Assembly (NCBI RefSeq): GCF_964340395.1
Contig: NC_135563.1
Coordinates: 20,216,651 to 20,280,650, forward strand
DNA: 64,000 bases
Source of the DNA: Glandiceps talaboti
Taxonomy: Eukaryota > Hemichordata > Enteropneusta > Spengelidae
Direction of reading: 5' to 3'
In this document: one piece after another, positions 1 to 23,866 of the stretch
How positions within the stretch are numbered: the stretch's first letter is position 1
Layout of the letters: each line of letters opens with the position of its first letter
Program-made: the position numbers and the translations under genes
The notes under the pieces: generated by a model
What the model saw: the letters and a program-made list of their open reading frames with translations, nothing else
What the model was told of the DNA's origin: nothing
Databases searched by the model: none

Positions 1-8865
<8,865 letters not shown>

Positions 8866-8938
<73 letters not shown>

Positions 8939-8985
8939 TACATACATACATACATACATACATACATACATACACACATACATAC
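8866..8985. repeat. (AC)n-(ATAC)n compound microsatellite
   Basis: An AC tract to about 8934 changes into ATAC repeats to about 8985. Confidence 0.97.
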
Positions 8986-10415
8986 GATACTGTAACAGTT
9001 CTACATGTATCTAGGTACCCAACTCAATCCTGTACATTTGTTATTACATTACAATCCTGGTTCAAACGGACAGCACGAAAGTAAACGTGGTATCTGGTTA
9101 TGATTAAGGTGTACCTGTCCATGTAAGAAGTGCACGTCGTCAAAGGTTATGATAGCTTTTAAATCCTAAAGGTCTGTGTTAAAACTAACGTTTCTAGTCA
9201 CGTGCAATCTTACATCTCCTGGGTAGCATTAACGCAAAGTATATCTACTATTACTGCACTAACCCAGACAAATTTAGAAATCTGCTGCGCGTTAAGACGT
9301 CCCTTTGGGACTCACAATTACTGTTCCCTACTGTAAAGTTTTACAAATTATAAGATGATGTAAAAACCAATATCTTCATTTTCTACGTTAAACATCTTTT
9401 GATAAACTTATCAAGACCTCGAGGGCCTCTCTAGGAACATCCTTGTGGTTTATGTTAACACTTCAGACATGCCCGACAAGATAATTGTCACTATCTAAGT
9501 TTCTTCATATAGCGTACTTTATCTTTGATAAGATCACTTTGCCAAATGAATGAAAGCTGTGACTAATAAATCTGAATATTTCACTACCATGCGAGTATAG
9601 GTTAACGTGAAAGTCGGTTTAGTAATGATGTTTTGTATTTCACGCATGACCAACTGAAGTATTGGAAAGTGCTTTCCACTACAACTTGACAATATTGTAC
9701 AATCAACGTCATCAGTTTGACAGATGACACATTTGACTCGAAGGAAGGAAGGAGACTTCCGAATATTTACTTTAAGTAATACTATCTACTTGCCGAGAGA
9801 GAGAGAGAAAGCGTGTGTCAGTATTAATACATACTTAGGGGTAGACCATTCGATATCCTGGGGGGAGGGCTTGGAAGATTGGTGGAGAGTCATTATTTTT
9901 TTCCCACCTGCTTGCCTGAGAATTATTTTTTTCTTCTTCGCCTATGCTGGCAACTTTTTTTTTCTTTGCTTCTTTGAGATATCCGGATTTTTTTTACGTC
10001 AGTGTTGAACACCTACATTTGTTGCCACAATTTTCTGTTTGGTTTTCGCACAGGGTAATACAGAGAGTAAAAAGATGCTGTTCTATCACACACAGATTTT
10101 ATTTAGAAAACTACATATTTCATACATGTTTGATTTTCATTTAAATAAACATCATTGACAGTTTTTATGCCATGGTATGATGACACACTGAAAATAAAAA
10201 TCGGAAACTTGATTGGTGAGCTCAGACATTCAGATAAACCGGTCAGTTTCTCCAGCTTGGGGGGATGGGGGGCGGTGTCAGTGTTTTTTTTTCATTGGGC
10301 CAACAAAAAATCACTGACCCCCGTGAATAAAGTTTCATAACATCTGACAGTAAGCTGTAGAGGGAAGAGCTTTGAGACTGGGATATGTCTACCTCTTGTG
10401 TGAGTGTGTGTGAAT

Positions 10416-10468
10416 GGGGGGGGGGGGTTCATGCATACATACATACATACATACATACATACATACAT
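10416..10468. repeat. G12 run followed by (CATA)n
   Basis: Twelve Gs (10416-10427) then a short CATA array (10432-10468). Confidence 0.95.
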
Positions 10469-12562
10469 TTGAGGTTAACATTGGCTAAATTCGCAACTCT
10501 GTGGTAAATGTATTGTGACGGGTGACATGCCAGTCATAAAATTCGTATTGGTCGACTGGAATGATTGGCTATGCCTGTTTTCTTATTCCGATTGAAACAA
10601 AACGGAGCCTTTAAAAAAGGAAAAGGTTAACTTATACGTGTTAAGCTCAATAAAATGATGATGACACTCACCATATAAAACTAAAATCTATGAAAATCAA
10701 AATAGTCACGTATAGTGAATGGTGGGGAGATAGGAAAAGGCAATGAAATTAAATGATGATGTATTTAAAACCATAAATCCGTGGACCATAAACAGTGAAT
10801 TTAATAGTTTCTATTCAAATAGTAATGTTCACTCGACCGCGACTTGGTTCAAGGTTATTGTCTTTCATCTATGGAATTTTAGTTTCATGATGTTTGAAAG
10901 TCGTTTAGTGTCAGCAATAAAACAGAATAATGTTATATGCCAATATTTGTTCCTTCATTCACCATATAGTAGTCATGCAGGTGATAATTTCATCAAATTG
11001 TTCAATGCATGAGCATTCAGATTGGTTCAGTTACGAGAAGATGAACCTTTGTATCATATTTGTAAGTTATTACTAACAAAGCAGACGTTTGGTAAAAAAT
11101 TAAAATTCACAATTATTTAGAAATTAAAAGTCAGTGATAGTTTTTAAAAAAAACAACTATGAATGTGTACAAGATTTGATCAATACACTTTCAATATAAT
11201 AATATGTTGTGTTTAGTTGAAATAAGCTATTTAGATGCTAGATTTTATATTCTAGAGCATTGGGTCCACTTTTCAATTTGATTTCATGACTATTGACTAT
11301 GCGACATTGTGTTACCTGAAATCTTATATAGAATTCATTGCAATGTTACACCGTACTATCATCTCTACCCAAATTTGAGTGTTTTGGAACAATCTAACAA
11401 TAATTAATTGCAACGAGATAAACCTGTCCAGGTGTAAATACCGGTGTGAATTATAAAAGAAATGAGAGAAGAATATTTGTAATATAATGATGAATATATT
11501 TACGCTACATTGCAGTGGCTTGTGGTTCATTCCACAAAACTGGTCAGTTAGTCAGACTATGAGACTATGTGTATATTAAAGGAACTCAAATAACTTCAAC
11601 AAAGGCTGCATATTCTTAAAACATGTCTTCAATTCCAAAATCAAAATAAAGATTACAGTTAAATACACAATTTCATATGAAAACTTTAACTTTCCGACAT
11701 TTGAATTGTTACTACGTTTTGCGTCTTATGGTGTAGGCACAGTTTCGTGACATTTCTATGGCTAAGCTAATACACCAGAACACCTTAAATACGAACTTCC
11801 ACTTGATATGTAACTTTGTACACTTATTATCTTATTATCATTACCAATTGAAACATATGTGGTATGTGTCTTTCAAACCAAATATTACTGTGGAAATGTT
11901 GTAGAGAGCTTTACTGAAATACATTTACATGATAATGGCATATGCAGCTTACACTTCCAGTGAATTTGAGCTAGCATGAATTCAACGATAACTTTCATGT
12001 CACGGTAAGAGTGAGTAAGAAACTACAGGAACTAAATTTCATGAAATTACACATTATTAGAAGCCAAATGATGAAAAGACCTAGATCCGTTTTTTCAGTT
12101 TACAAAAATTTACATATGAATGAACTGGTACTGAGATCCTCCCGTCGTGTACTTGACTAACGTTATCTCATTCATCATTCATGTCATTAGGGGTGCACAA
12201 TTTCAATAACAATAACGATAATAATTAATTTTGGAGACACCTTGATCAAAACTGAATAGATTAGGAAGTTATCTTTACAATTGTTTTCATGTTCACAGTT
12301 TTATTACACCTTTACTTTAATCAGTGTATATTGATAAAATACCTTGTATTTTGTGTCAAATTGACGCGCTAAATATCTCAATATCCTGTTCAACCAGATA
12401 GACTTTTAATTTCGTTCGTTTATTGCGGAATAAAGTATGTCTGAAATAGCACAAATCGTTACAACAGACACGTACTACGTTGCCAAGGGATAACGACTAT
12501 AAACTGAATGGAAATGAAGCACCAATGGATAGATAAGCAACCTAACCTGATCACACTAGCTG

Positions 12563-12683
<121 letters not shown>

Positions 12684-15600
12684 AAGAAATGGACATCACT
12701 TTGTTCAACTAATTGTTCGTATGTCAAGTTTAAGCTCATATGAAGCTTTCGTACACAAACCCACAGCACAATAGGTAATATGTACACCTCATTTTTGTCC
12801 TAGGGGGTATGCCTTGTTTTATCATTTCCTTTTATGCTTATTAGTAATATTATGAATCCTGTAAGCACCAGGAGAATATCGTAATATCATATGATAAAAG
12901 TATGCCTACAAATTGAAGTAAAAAAGATGCAAATTTTAATTGCACAATAATGTAGCGACAACTAAATACAGTAATATTATAAATACCCGTTCTATAAAAG
13001 CAGACTTTTCAATGTCAAGACATGTAATCTTCAACTTAGTTGGGTAGTCAATCTGTATAATGGGTTGTGACCTGTAAATTACTTTTGCCATATTTATTCG
13101 GACAATTTTGTCATAACAGGTGCAAATGTCTTCCTCTGTAACAAGTTCTTGAAAAATATTGTGCATGAATTTCAAACAATTCAGTTCAAAATTACTCTCT
13201 CCTATCAAAAGTCAATTATATCTGAACTGTTGAAAATGGCATTGAGAATCCCATAAGTAGCAATTTAAGTTTCCACAATTCAACAAGATGTTTTCTGTGA
13301 CTATGTACACTGATTTAAAGGAACAATGCCTGGATCGGAGTACAAATCCGGGAGAATTGCAAGATAATATGTTTATGTTACAGCCACCCCGGTCACACAT
13401 GTCCAGACGTCTAATATGTTGTCATTAATGTGTCCCAAGTCTAGAGCACTTGAGATAATTCCAACACCAGGTGTTCTACAAACCAACAGATGGCCAATTA
13501 AAAAACTGATGTCATTCTAAAAGTGTGAAATGAAACTGATTCCATGATGAAACTTATCTAATGACAATCTGCACATAAACTAATAAATCAAGGGCCAATA
13601 TCAAGTGTGTACGTGTATATGATAGAAATAAGATATGTCTCAACGTTTTCAATATAGATAACAACAAACTGATATTTATATCAAGGGATATTATCATAAT
13701 ATGAAAGAAAGAGTATTAACAGTACTTCACATATCTCCAAGTTATCTAGCAACATAGAAATGTCAAAAGGAAGAATTTAATTTACAGTCCGTTCTCTATC
13801 AATATGAAAACGACTTTTATCTTTCATTTACTGGACGATTTGATAACATCTTGGCTGCACAAATAGGATAGGCTATATGATTGTATTAATGGCATTTGTT
13901 ATCTAAGTCGGTTTTCAGAGAGCATTTCCTTTGATCACATATACATCATTAAGCATTCTATGAGATAAGCAATGTAACAATCCCACATGATCCTTATTTC
14001 ACAAAAAAAGATCTATACAGGTCTTGGCGACTGCATTCTTAAATTCATTTGAATACTATTATATACTCGGTATTTTCGAGTCGAAGTTGTGGAGTTCCTT
14101 GAACTGAATAACTGCAATACATTGGTCTGATAAAACTCAATGCATAAGATATTTGTGCCGATATCCCTCACTAGACGTAACTAATATGAAAATCGCATAT
14201 ATTTGTAATGGGTTTCCATATCCTTAAGTCATTTCAAAACATGGCCATAAGTCATTACTGATTGACACAGCAATAATTATATTATATTATTTTAGAGGAA
14301 CAGGTATACTTTGCACTTTCTTTGTTTCGTGAATTTCTGGTCATATTGTTAGGACTCATCCGTTGTCAATTTGTGTAATGATACCGGAATATCACACAGT
14401 ACAACATTAAAAAGAGCATCGCAAAGTAACTTGACTATTTTTAGGTAATCCGTATCCGTTTATATTTCAATGCTAACAAATTGTTACTGTTTTCGTCCCC
14501 TTAGTTTTAGTGTGTCTCTTAGAATCGTCAACGACTACACAGAAGTATACAGAGACAATTGAAAAATCGTCACAAGTGAACAATCGGAAGTTTTCAGATG
14601 TTACAGAATATGATTTATGACAAAAAATATGTAAATATATATGTGTATCTTCTCCTTTGTATAATTGCAAGACATAAGTACACACCTTAATGTCAAGGTT
14701 ATAAATAGGATGGGGTTGTTAGAATTGGTAAGCTAATGTCGGAATATCAGTACTTTTTAATCCAATAATAACTAAAGAATTTGTTGTTGATTTTCAAAGA
14801 GCAAATAAGAGTTACAATAAATAAACATTTTTGAACGCTGATCATTGTACGAACGGTACTTGCATTATGTTATTAGTCAAATGTATACACTAATGGCATT
14901 AAAATAGTCTCCATGCACGAGTAACCACCCTACTGCACTTCGGACATGGTATAAACTTTTCTTCAAGATCGACATGTCCCAGTTGGACATGCGCAGGGAG
15001 CCTGGAAACAATTAAAGATCTGGACAGTTTTCGAATTTTCGTAACATATCAATAGCCGTATTAATGGGTGCAATTTTCGAGCTCTGTTTGTTATTACAAT
15101 GGTTTCTACATGTTTCGGTTAATAAGAGAAGCAATATAAGTACGTAAAGTTTCAAATATAGAATATAATTGGCCATGATGAAAAGGAAAATAGCATGTAT
15201 GTAAAAACACATTCTCTCCTGTTCAGATCGTACCAAGGTCAAGCAACCAATTGCTCCTCACACCAAGGTCGTAATTTTGTGGGACGTGACATGTATTTGT
15301 ATTATAATTAGCAATCGTTTAATCGCATCATCTCGTTATAGTTCCTCTCCATTGAAAGAATATAATTATATTATCGTGGATTTCAGAGGAAAGCTTGTAA
15401 AAAGTAAGAAGAGAGAGATGGTAAGATCATTTATCTATACATATTATGAAATTGAACACGACACACTCTCTCTTGTCTACTGTACTGGACTAACGATCGA
15501 TCGATCAGCTGCGTTTTGTGAAGTGATGGATCATGTATCAGTTATTCGAATTCTTTAATACGATATACAAGACTAATGAGCTGAACAGCAACCATATTGT

Positions 15601-16780
15601 TTGATTTTAATAAGGGCAGACAAACCATCATTATTCATTGCCTATAAATAAGTAAAATACATTACAAGGCCACACTACTACAATATGTTTTAAATAATAT
15701 TTCGTAACCCTATTTTGTAAGTTGACGAATTATTATCATGTGTCTAAAAGCGTGTATTTTAACCAAGTGACTGGGCTATAAAGTTAACGTATCATGTGAT
15801 AGACATGATAGTATGTCTTAGGTTTAGATGTGTATTTATGTAAGATGATTGAAATGTTTCGATTTCTGTACAGTTTTAGTATGTTATTGTTACTAAAGTA
15901 GTGATTCACTTAACGAATGGATAGCTCATAGAATAACAACGTGACACGTTGTGTTATTTCAGATACATCTCCATACCCATGACAAAGCAATGTGACAATA
16001 TAAACGTTATAACGTTTTGGAATGTGACCACTTCAAAATACGCCAAGCCAGCAAACGAGAACATTTTACTCGGTGTAGAGAGAATTCACAGTGCCCCCGT
16101 GAAGAAATTCCCCCCAGTTCCCCCCGAGAAGAAATTCTCCCTGTTTCTAAGTTTAGGGTACCGCGATGTAATCGTTAATAGCAGTGATTGCTTTCTGTGA
16201 CAACGACACGAAATGGTATAAAACTAGTCAGTCCATTAACATTGCCAACCCTGAATACGGTGTCCACTCATTGACGTCCGGTGGAAAAAAATCAAACTTC
16301 ACAGTTAATGTAAAAACTTTAGAGGGGTAACCATCATAAATACTGGAAGGTTATGAATAAGAAACGTACTGAGTAATCGCGTAAATACTTTTAGCGCTCA
16401 CCTAAGATTATTTGGGTAATACTCATGCATTCCTAGTAATGTAAAACTTTTTTGAGAATATAACAGTTTTGACGACGACGTCTTTCTTACTGAAAGAAAG
16501 TTTAACCTGTTCATTACAACTTTGTATCTTTACTGTTGGTATGTTCACATTATCAGCGACGGCAAAGTATTTCTTAAACCGTATATACTCATAAGGCGTC
16601 CCTGCTTTAAGTATATACTCAACTTTAATTACTTTGTCACTCTTTAAAGTTTGTCCGAAGTCAACTTGCCCTGAATAAATCTATAATAGTCGTAGGTGGC
16701 GCCATCGTACTGTAATATATGCAGGTTCACTAAGATTAAATGACGTAAGGGCTTAGAGACATTGACGAGATTAATAATAA

Positions 16781-16884
<104 letters not shown>

Positions 16885-17270
16885 TAATTTATTATTCAAC
16901 AAAGGCCCCTGGCCCACGTGCAGAAGGTTACAAACCATAAACTATATACATTCCCTTTTAATAAAAAATTAATTGAATTCTGGGTATGTAGTAACGGTTT
17001 TACATACACTAATTCCATACCTCCGGGACGTTATTCTCTAGACTTCAGTTGATTAAATTAAGAATTGTGCATATAACTTCTCTCCTTTTTGAAGATGTTA
17101 ACATACATTCAGGGTATATCATTCTATACGATAGTGCAGTGATTTCACCTCTGGCATACCAAATAAGTTAGAGTGTGACCTTCTATATGTGCAGAAATTG
17201 TACTTCTCAGTTGGCAATGTGAATTCAGTGACTAGTTTCACAACAGGTTCGTACGAAAGCCTATTAGGAT

Positions 17271-17372
17271 TTCCCACTTCCCACTTCCCACTTCCCACTT
17301 CATAGTTCACACTTCATACTTCACACTTCACACTTCCCACTTCCCTCTTCCCACTTCACACTTCACACTTCA
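17271..17372. repeat. Heptamer tandem repeat, (CCCACTT/CACACTT)n
   Basis: About 14 copies of a 7-bp unit alternating between CCCACTT and CACACTT forms. Confidence 0.9.
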
Positions 17373-18555
17373 ACTCAGTTTACATGTAACTACTGCATTG
17401 CATTGTGGGGTCAATTTTACATGTTTTCCTTCATTCCATACGGCTTTAGGGGGGCACTGAGTTTGTGCCTAATAAATTATATTAATATCACCCTCTTCAA
17501 ACAAAAGGGTGGGCCCTTAGCTGAGCATGGGCTCTAACGCACACAAGTATGGTATGTACAATATTTACGGTTCGTGTATTTCGAGTTGTTGCCTTAGAAA
17601 ACAGTCACACATCATTGAAACATTTCGTACACTTTCATTTCAAAATATATAACTAGCTCTACGACTTTTTACTGACATAGTTTTGTATACGTTTCGCCTG
17701 CTGCATACAACGGTTTGAGTGAAAGTCCTGCGGTTATCCGTTGTGTTAGTGTATTCAGCTACAGAACAGAAATAGCAGTGATAATATATAACGGAAAAAT
17801 TCATTCCCTTAGCTTTTGCTCATAAACAAGTTGACATCATTATCACATTTTGTAATGAATCAAAGTACATGTAGCTGGCTTTGAGTATCTAAAAGTAGGT
17901 TTGAGTAATAGCGTAAACCCTTAACACACGATTCGGTTCAACTTGTCATCAGTTCAGTGACCAGGGTGAACATTTCACAACATATTATTATTATATTACA
18001 TATTACTATTCGTATCATTCTAAATTACGGCATTTAAAAGGAAATAAACGTATATTACTTTCCTTGTAACTTTGATCAGCGACATAACAAACCGTCGTTT
18101 GTACAATACGACCTGTCGTCGTGTCATCTAAAAACCACCACTCTAACTCACTGAGATTCAAATACGAACGTTTGCATCATGTTGGTAGGGAAGATACAAC
18201 TAGTCGATATACAGTAGTACACAAAGTACATTAGTTTCTGAGAAACACAAACTGAGGAACACGTCCAATGCAGCTGCCTGCAGCTGGGTTATGGTTCTGC
18301 ATCGTGTCCCATACGTGTGAAGTGTGTTATATGTCTTTATATATAAAACTCAGGCATATTAAGTCACTCTGAAGTATATACGCCGTGTGTCCCGATGCTT
18401 AACCAAGCTAATAACATTAGACCTCTGGGACGTAACCTTTGCGCGCTGCATGCGAATGTATTGTGATATCAAGGAAATATAGGTATAAACGGTTGAAATG
18501 TTGCCTTTATGATCAAGTTAATGGAGTGAGGCCGAATATTGCTTTATTGATATGT

Positions 18556-18569
18556 GGGGGGGGGGGGGG
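18556..18569 (+). repeat. Poly-G run (14)
   Basis: Fourteen consecutive Gs. Similar homopolymers are at 35003-35014 (12 G) and 63470-63480 (11 C). Confidence 0.95.
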
Positions 18570-20022
18570 TAACGAGTGAATAGTCACATAGGTAAAACAA
18601 AGTGTTTACTTCCATTCAGAAAAAGGCTAACAGACTATAATTTCCATAAACATTCGCTTCCAAGTGATACAATTTTAAAACTGGAAAACACACGAGGGGG
18701 TAAGAAAACGATAATTCCAAAGATGTCTGGTAAAATTTATCTGTGTACTGAACAAGGAATAAGAATTTCCGAACCGGAAATGACGCACAAAAAACGTATT
18801 CCGTCTTCATTCTGTCCTTCCTTGCGGTTTTTACGACTCAAACCATGGACTGTCGTTATATCGCTAGCAAACACATTCTCAAGGTATTGACGTCATTGCA
18901 TGGGTGTCTTGAACATAGTTTTATTGCAAATCAACCATTTAAAGGTTGAGACTTGTTTCATATACGATCATGTCTACTTTCTTTCTGAGCTTTAGCTGAT
19001 TGTAACCTCTTTGCAGTATATGTTGGCCTGTAGCGTGTGGGTATCACGGATGGACTCAGCAGATGCTGTCAGCTTCTTCCTTTGACTAGAGTAGAAAAGT
19101 GAGAAATGCTCTCAGCAAGGTTTAGTGACTTGAATGGCATGCAATTTAAAGAGTAAATACGACATTGGAGAGTAAAGCAAAATATTTGATTGACAAAGAC
19201 ACTTCCATGTTATATGACTATTATTGGACAATCCGCCAATTTATCATAGACACCATTTCCTGTCACTTTGAGTTTACAATGTGAATTTGTGAAGAAATTA
19301 CCCAACTCCATCACACTCAATGCCTTGCCAGGCGTCTTATCGTCGCAACAATTGTTCCAATATCTTGACCGACAAGACAGGAAAGTCAAACCAAACAAAA
19401 TGGAGGCGTAAAATTGCGTTTTTATTGTGCAAGAGTATTGAGAGCGCGCAATTTGATTGAATTTCCATCGCGGTAGCGGAAAGTTTAATTTCATGATTTC
19501 TTCAAGAAAAGAGGATGGCAACACATGATGATATTTTATCGATTCACTCTGTTAAATTACACTAGTTGATAGACGGTTAAAGTACATAACACACGGCACA
19601 GGTTTAGCGTTTGAATAGAACTATTCAGACACAGTCTTTCCCTCGTTTGGATACAGTCTTTGTTGTATGTGAAATTGTAGAGTGCGATCCAAGGTAACAA
19701 TTCTGTAAATGAAATCAAAGTAATTCTATGGTATATGTACAACCTGTCTACACACTAAACTTACTGTCTATGGATGAAATGTTTTCTTTAGTACTGTTGT
19801 TGTACTTTAAAGCACGCTATGTTAAGATTCATAGTTTATGGTTTAAAGTACACTTTTTATTTGTTGATTTCCACCTGACTTTGTATATATGAACTGTTCA
19901 ATTGCATTCCATATTCTTATTCAATAGCCCTCTTTCAAGTGGTCATGGGATGGGGATTGGCTATTATTTTGGAAGTCTAATTTATAAAACAATATTATCA
20001 TGGTTTCCTACTTGAAAAAATC

Positions 20023-20168
20023 AATGTAAAAAACATTGACAAAGTCTGTGTTCGTAACTCAATACATTGCAAAAAGCTAAACAATACAGCGTAAAAAGTT
20101 TGTTATTATACGTACAATAACAAACATTGCACACATTTATTAATCTTGCAATGTATTGAGTTACAAAC
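20023..20168. repeat. Nested hairpins
   Basis: Outer arms at 20050-20071 and 20147-20168 (AACTCAATACATTGCA and its complement, 21 of 22 positions pairing) enclose a second palindrome at 20098-20125 (GTTTGTTATT...AATAACAAAC). A third small one lies just outside (20023-20039). Confidence 0.8.
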
Positions 20169-21254
20169 AAGGATTTGACATATGTTGTTTTGCGTTGATA
20201 TTTCAAGTAGAAGGCCATGATGATATTGTTTTATAAATTGAAAATCCAAAATAAATACCATCCTCATCTATATATAATATGGACACCTTAATGCATATGT
20301 GCGATGTTATCTATTATGCAACGATTAGAAACAAAACAGCACCACAAAAACACCAACACTCCATCACCATAGTATTCTTATACATACAACCACCTTACCA
20401 ATTACTACTACCACAACTACAACTATTATAATATTTTGTATTTACTCTAATGCGATGCTGACTAAATGTTTTAATTACCTTATTATTTCGTCAAAATATA
20501 ACACTGGCTGAATGAGGCTATTTTTTATGACAAGAACCTTTAAAGTCTTTTCAACACGACACTTGCCATTTTAATCGTCAATTGCCCTTTCTACGACTAT
20601 TGAATGATTACTCTCGTCGGAACATATAACTATTTATATACCGTTCTATCGATATATTGAGTCTATCGGATTGCTAAGACTTACGATGCAATTATGCAAC
20701 GCGACGCTTGATTTGATTCATCCTGGGGTATAGAGGGTAACTTTAATACATGGATTATACCCAGTGATTATCGTAATAACGTGCTAATGGATAGATAGAT
20801 CACGTATGCCACTATGATATATCCATGAACTTGACGAGCAGTGAACATGTCACTTCCTAGACAATATCATCATTTGATTAATCTGTGGTAGATGGTCTGT
20901 AGGCAATCAATTGTACATGTACGATGGTGTCGGGTATCTACATCGTACAAAATACGATACGTTGGTTTACGTGCTAACTAATTAACACGTTGGTTGTTTG
21001 CGTCAGTGGCTACATATGATCATATATCCAACAAATCGAATAGGCGACAGGTACATGCAGTCAACGAAGTTGTTTTCGCGAAAAGCTGTTCTTACGCAAT
21101 TGTTCAGTGGGCGGGTAAACAAGGACGAATTGCGGCGGGGAAGTCCTTATTGAGATACAGTGGGAGGGTAACCTTGGAATTGTTTGGAAGGGGCGCACAT
21201 TGTCTACGTCAAAATGTATTGTTGGAGGTGATGCTATTAAAAACATCATATTGA

Positions 21255-21607
21255 TTGATTAATTGATTAATTGATTAATTGATTGATTGAGTGAGTGAGT
21301 GAGTGAGTGAGTGAGTGAGTGAGTGTAGTGAGTGAGTGAGTGAGTGAGTGAGTGAGTGAGTGAGTGAGTGAGTGAGTATGTAGGTGAGTGGGTGAGTGAG
21401 TGAGTGAGTGAGTGGGTGGGTGGGTGAGTGAGTGAGTGAGTGAGTGAGTGGGTGGGTGGGTGGGTGAGTGAGTGAGTGAGTGTAGTGAGTAAGTGAGTGA
21501 GTGAGTGAGTGAGTGAGTGGGTGAGTGAGTGAGTGAGTGAGTGAGTGAGTGGGTGGGTGGGTGGGTGGGTGGGTGAGTGAGTGAGTGAGTGAGTGAGAGA
21601 GTGAGAG
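21255..21607. repeat. (GAGT)n/(GGGT)n tetranucleotide array
   Basis: A GATT/AATT lead-in to about 21287 is followed by about 320 bp of GAGT interspersed with GGGT blocks and GTAGT interruptions. The Thr/His/Ser-rich ORFs here are artefacts. Confidence 0.97.
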
Positions 21608-23162
21608 TTGTATTAATAGGCAACCAGTTTGGACTCATTGAATTCCTTGGATTATAACATAATCCATTATGATATTATGTCACTATTTATTTATTTATGT
21701 ATAGTTTTCGTATTTATAGTAGGTAGTTTTGTTGCTGGAGTCAACATATATGAATAGTCAGGTCTACTCACTTCATCAGCTTGATGACGATCAGTCCAAC
21801 CATTCAATTTTGTAGCTAGGAATGAGTAATCTATTCAGCTTTGTAGTGAGACAACCAAACAAACGAACTTTGAATAAAAGAACCACTCGATTGAAGGTGC
21901 CGTTTAAAATTTCCCTAAGCCATATTTTCGTTACAGACGACAGCCGTCCAATGTTGATTGCATCTTATAAGGAGGACACTTGACCTTAGATTTCATTGTT
22001 CGTGCAAGCACTCTACAAAATGACTTGACAATTATTGTGATCGCATGTCCTGAGTGGGAAATGTGTTTTGTTGTGGATGATTTTAATGATATTCAAGATT
22101 GTACAACATAAGGTTTTAGAGTTCTGAATAGACGTAAATGGTGTAAACCTACTCATGGTAATGGTTTAGTACGCCTACTACTTGCAGCAATTCTAACGCA
22201 ACCCTATATTTCCCATGTGAACTATTTCATTTTAAAAACTTTACACGGTGTTCCCGCCTTGGACTTATTAACAGGACAAACTAGACCCCTATGACCGAGG
22301 ATAAATTTGATCCTGTACATCTGCATGTACTTAACGGGGTACTGACATCGCTTTTACCTCTTTCATTATATTACATTATTACTGGCGGGTTTCGTCTAGA
22401 AATAGTTACACAAATCATCGCTGTTCAAATTCTAAATCCAACGAATTCTGTATAAAAACATTCATTAGTTTAACCTGCCTTCCCGCAGGACTAAACAGTA
22501 TCAAATTGGAATAACAACAGTCACCTGATTCTAATATGTGCAATCAGTGTGCTGTCGCCTAAATTTTTTTCTGCTAAATCTCACTTCTTAATTATTCTAG
22601 ACTTAATTTAAAGCTTACTTGTTTAGCATTCTCTAGTAATGTTAGGGTATCAAGTTTACGAATAATTAATCTCTTTTCTTAACATAATTCGTTTCTGTAA
22701 ATTTTTGAATCCCAAAACCACATTACAAACGAGTAATGTGTTTACAGTACCTTTACCTAGTAACTCGTGGGTGTTGAAACTTGACATGCTTATTATTGAA
22801 GTTTGCTCTTGACTGAGTACAAGAACACTGTACGTATAGAAATTTGACGTAGTAATGGTACATTATACAGATGAATGAGTCTGTACACAGCTGTGCTCTT
22901 TGTGCATTGATTGGTATTGTACGATTAATGATGACAGATCACCTAATAAAGAAGATAGAATGCAGTGTTCATCATCTGATAACGGACACATTTGGGGCTG
23001 ATCACAATATCGTGTAAAACTAAAAGTCTGCGTTCTTGCAGAAACTGCTAAGATTTTCTGTGGACATTGAAACGATTGCAAAATGTGTGGCAGTGACATC
23101 ACTAAAGGCTATATTAAGACTAACGTGATATGGTGGCCTTGGGGCTGCTGATGATGCTGGTT

Positions 23163-23175
23163 TGTTGCTGCTGCT

Positions 23176-23225
<50 letters not shown>

Positions 23226-23226
23226 T

Positions 23227-23304
<78 letters not shown>
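23163..23304. repeat. (TGC)-(TAG)n-(TTG)n compound trinucleotide array
   Basis: TAG repeats to about 23260, then TTG repeats, ending about 65 bp before the transposon left end. Confidence 0.97.
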
Positions 23305-23307
<3 letters not shown>

Positions 23308-23368
23308 TTTAGTGGTATGCATTCTCCAAAAGATATTTTATGAGATATATTTATTTTATATTTAATTA

Positions 23369-23551
23369 CACTTTTTGTCATAAAACCTTAGCATTTGGGT
23401 GTTTGAGACACACACAATTCTTGTTTGAGACACACACAATCCTTGTTTGAGACACACTGAATCCTGGTCATAAGACCTTAGCATTTGACGTTTTATGCAA
23501 CAATTTACTCTAAAACAGAACACATCAAAAGATGCGTTAGTCGGAGGCGAC
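23369..23551 (+). repeat. Left terminal inverted repeat
   Basis: It matches the reverse complement of 28071-28253 at roughly 89% by hand count. It contains an outer motif (23377-23397) and an inner motif (23467-23487), both built on CCTTAGCATTTG preceded by GTCATAA. Between them are three tandem 22-bp units starting TGTTTGAGACACAC (23400-23421, 23422-23443, 23444-23465). The paired outer and inner motifs resemble the IR/DR type of Tc1-like transposon end, in which transposase binds two sites per end. Confidence 0.92.
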
Positions 23552-23588
23552 TTCTTCAAAGCATCCTGCTTTACACAATGTGTGGCGT

Positions 23589-23668
23589 CTGAGACACACA
23601 AACTTCTGGTCTGTCGAACAGAGTAAATTGTTGACACTAAGTCTCAAAATGCTAAGCATTTATGACCA
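23589..23668. repeat. Subterminal degenerate TIR fragment, left side
   Basis: It contains CAGAGTAAATTGTTG followed by AATGCTAAGCATTTATGACC (binding-like motif about 23645-23665) in right-TIR orientation, shortly inside the left TIR. It mirrors the extra motif copies inside the right end. Confidence 0.65.
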
Positions 23669-23866
23669 TCAAAAGATGCCGCTTTCAACGTGGAAGAGAG
23701 GGCTCGAGCAGTCGGTAGACGGTCTACGCGACAGTGTTTTCGGTGACCATCCCGGATATTTCTCGCGCCTAATTTAAACCCGCTATACCCCATACTTTCA
23801 TGTTGCACGTTTGTCTTTATTCCTTGTATACACCGTACCTGTGCCGAGTTGTCAACGAGACAGAAA

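Noticed and set aside
17271-17372. Telomere-like repeat
   Set aside because: The unit is 7 bp like some telomeres, but CCCACTT/CACACTT is not the animal TTAGGG type, and the array is short and interstitial.
23849-23866. TTG start for the transposase
   Set aside because: The open frame extends to TTG, but an animal mRNA would most likely start at the ATG at 23867, so the CDS is given from there.
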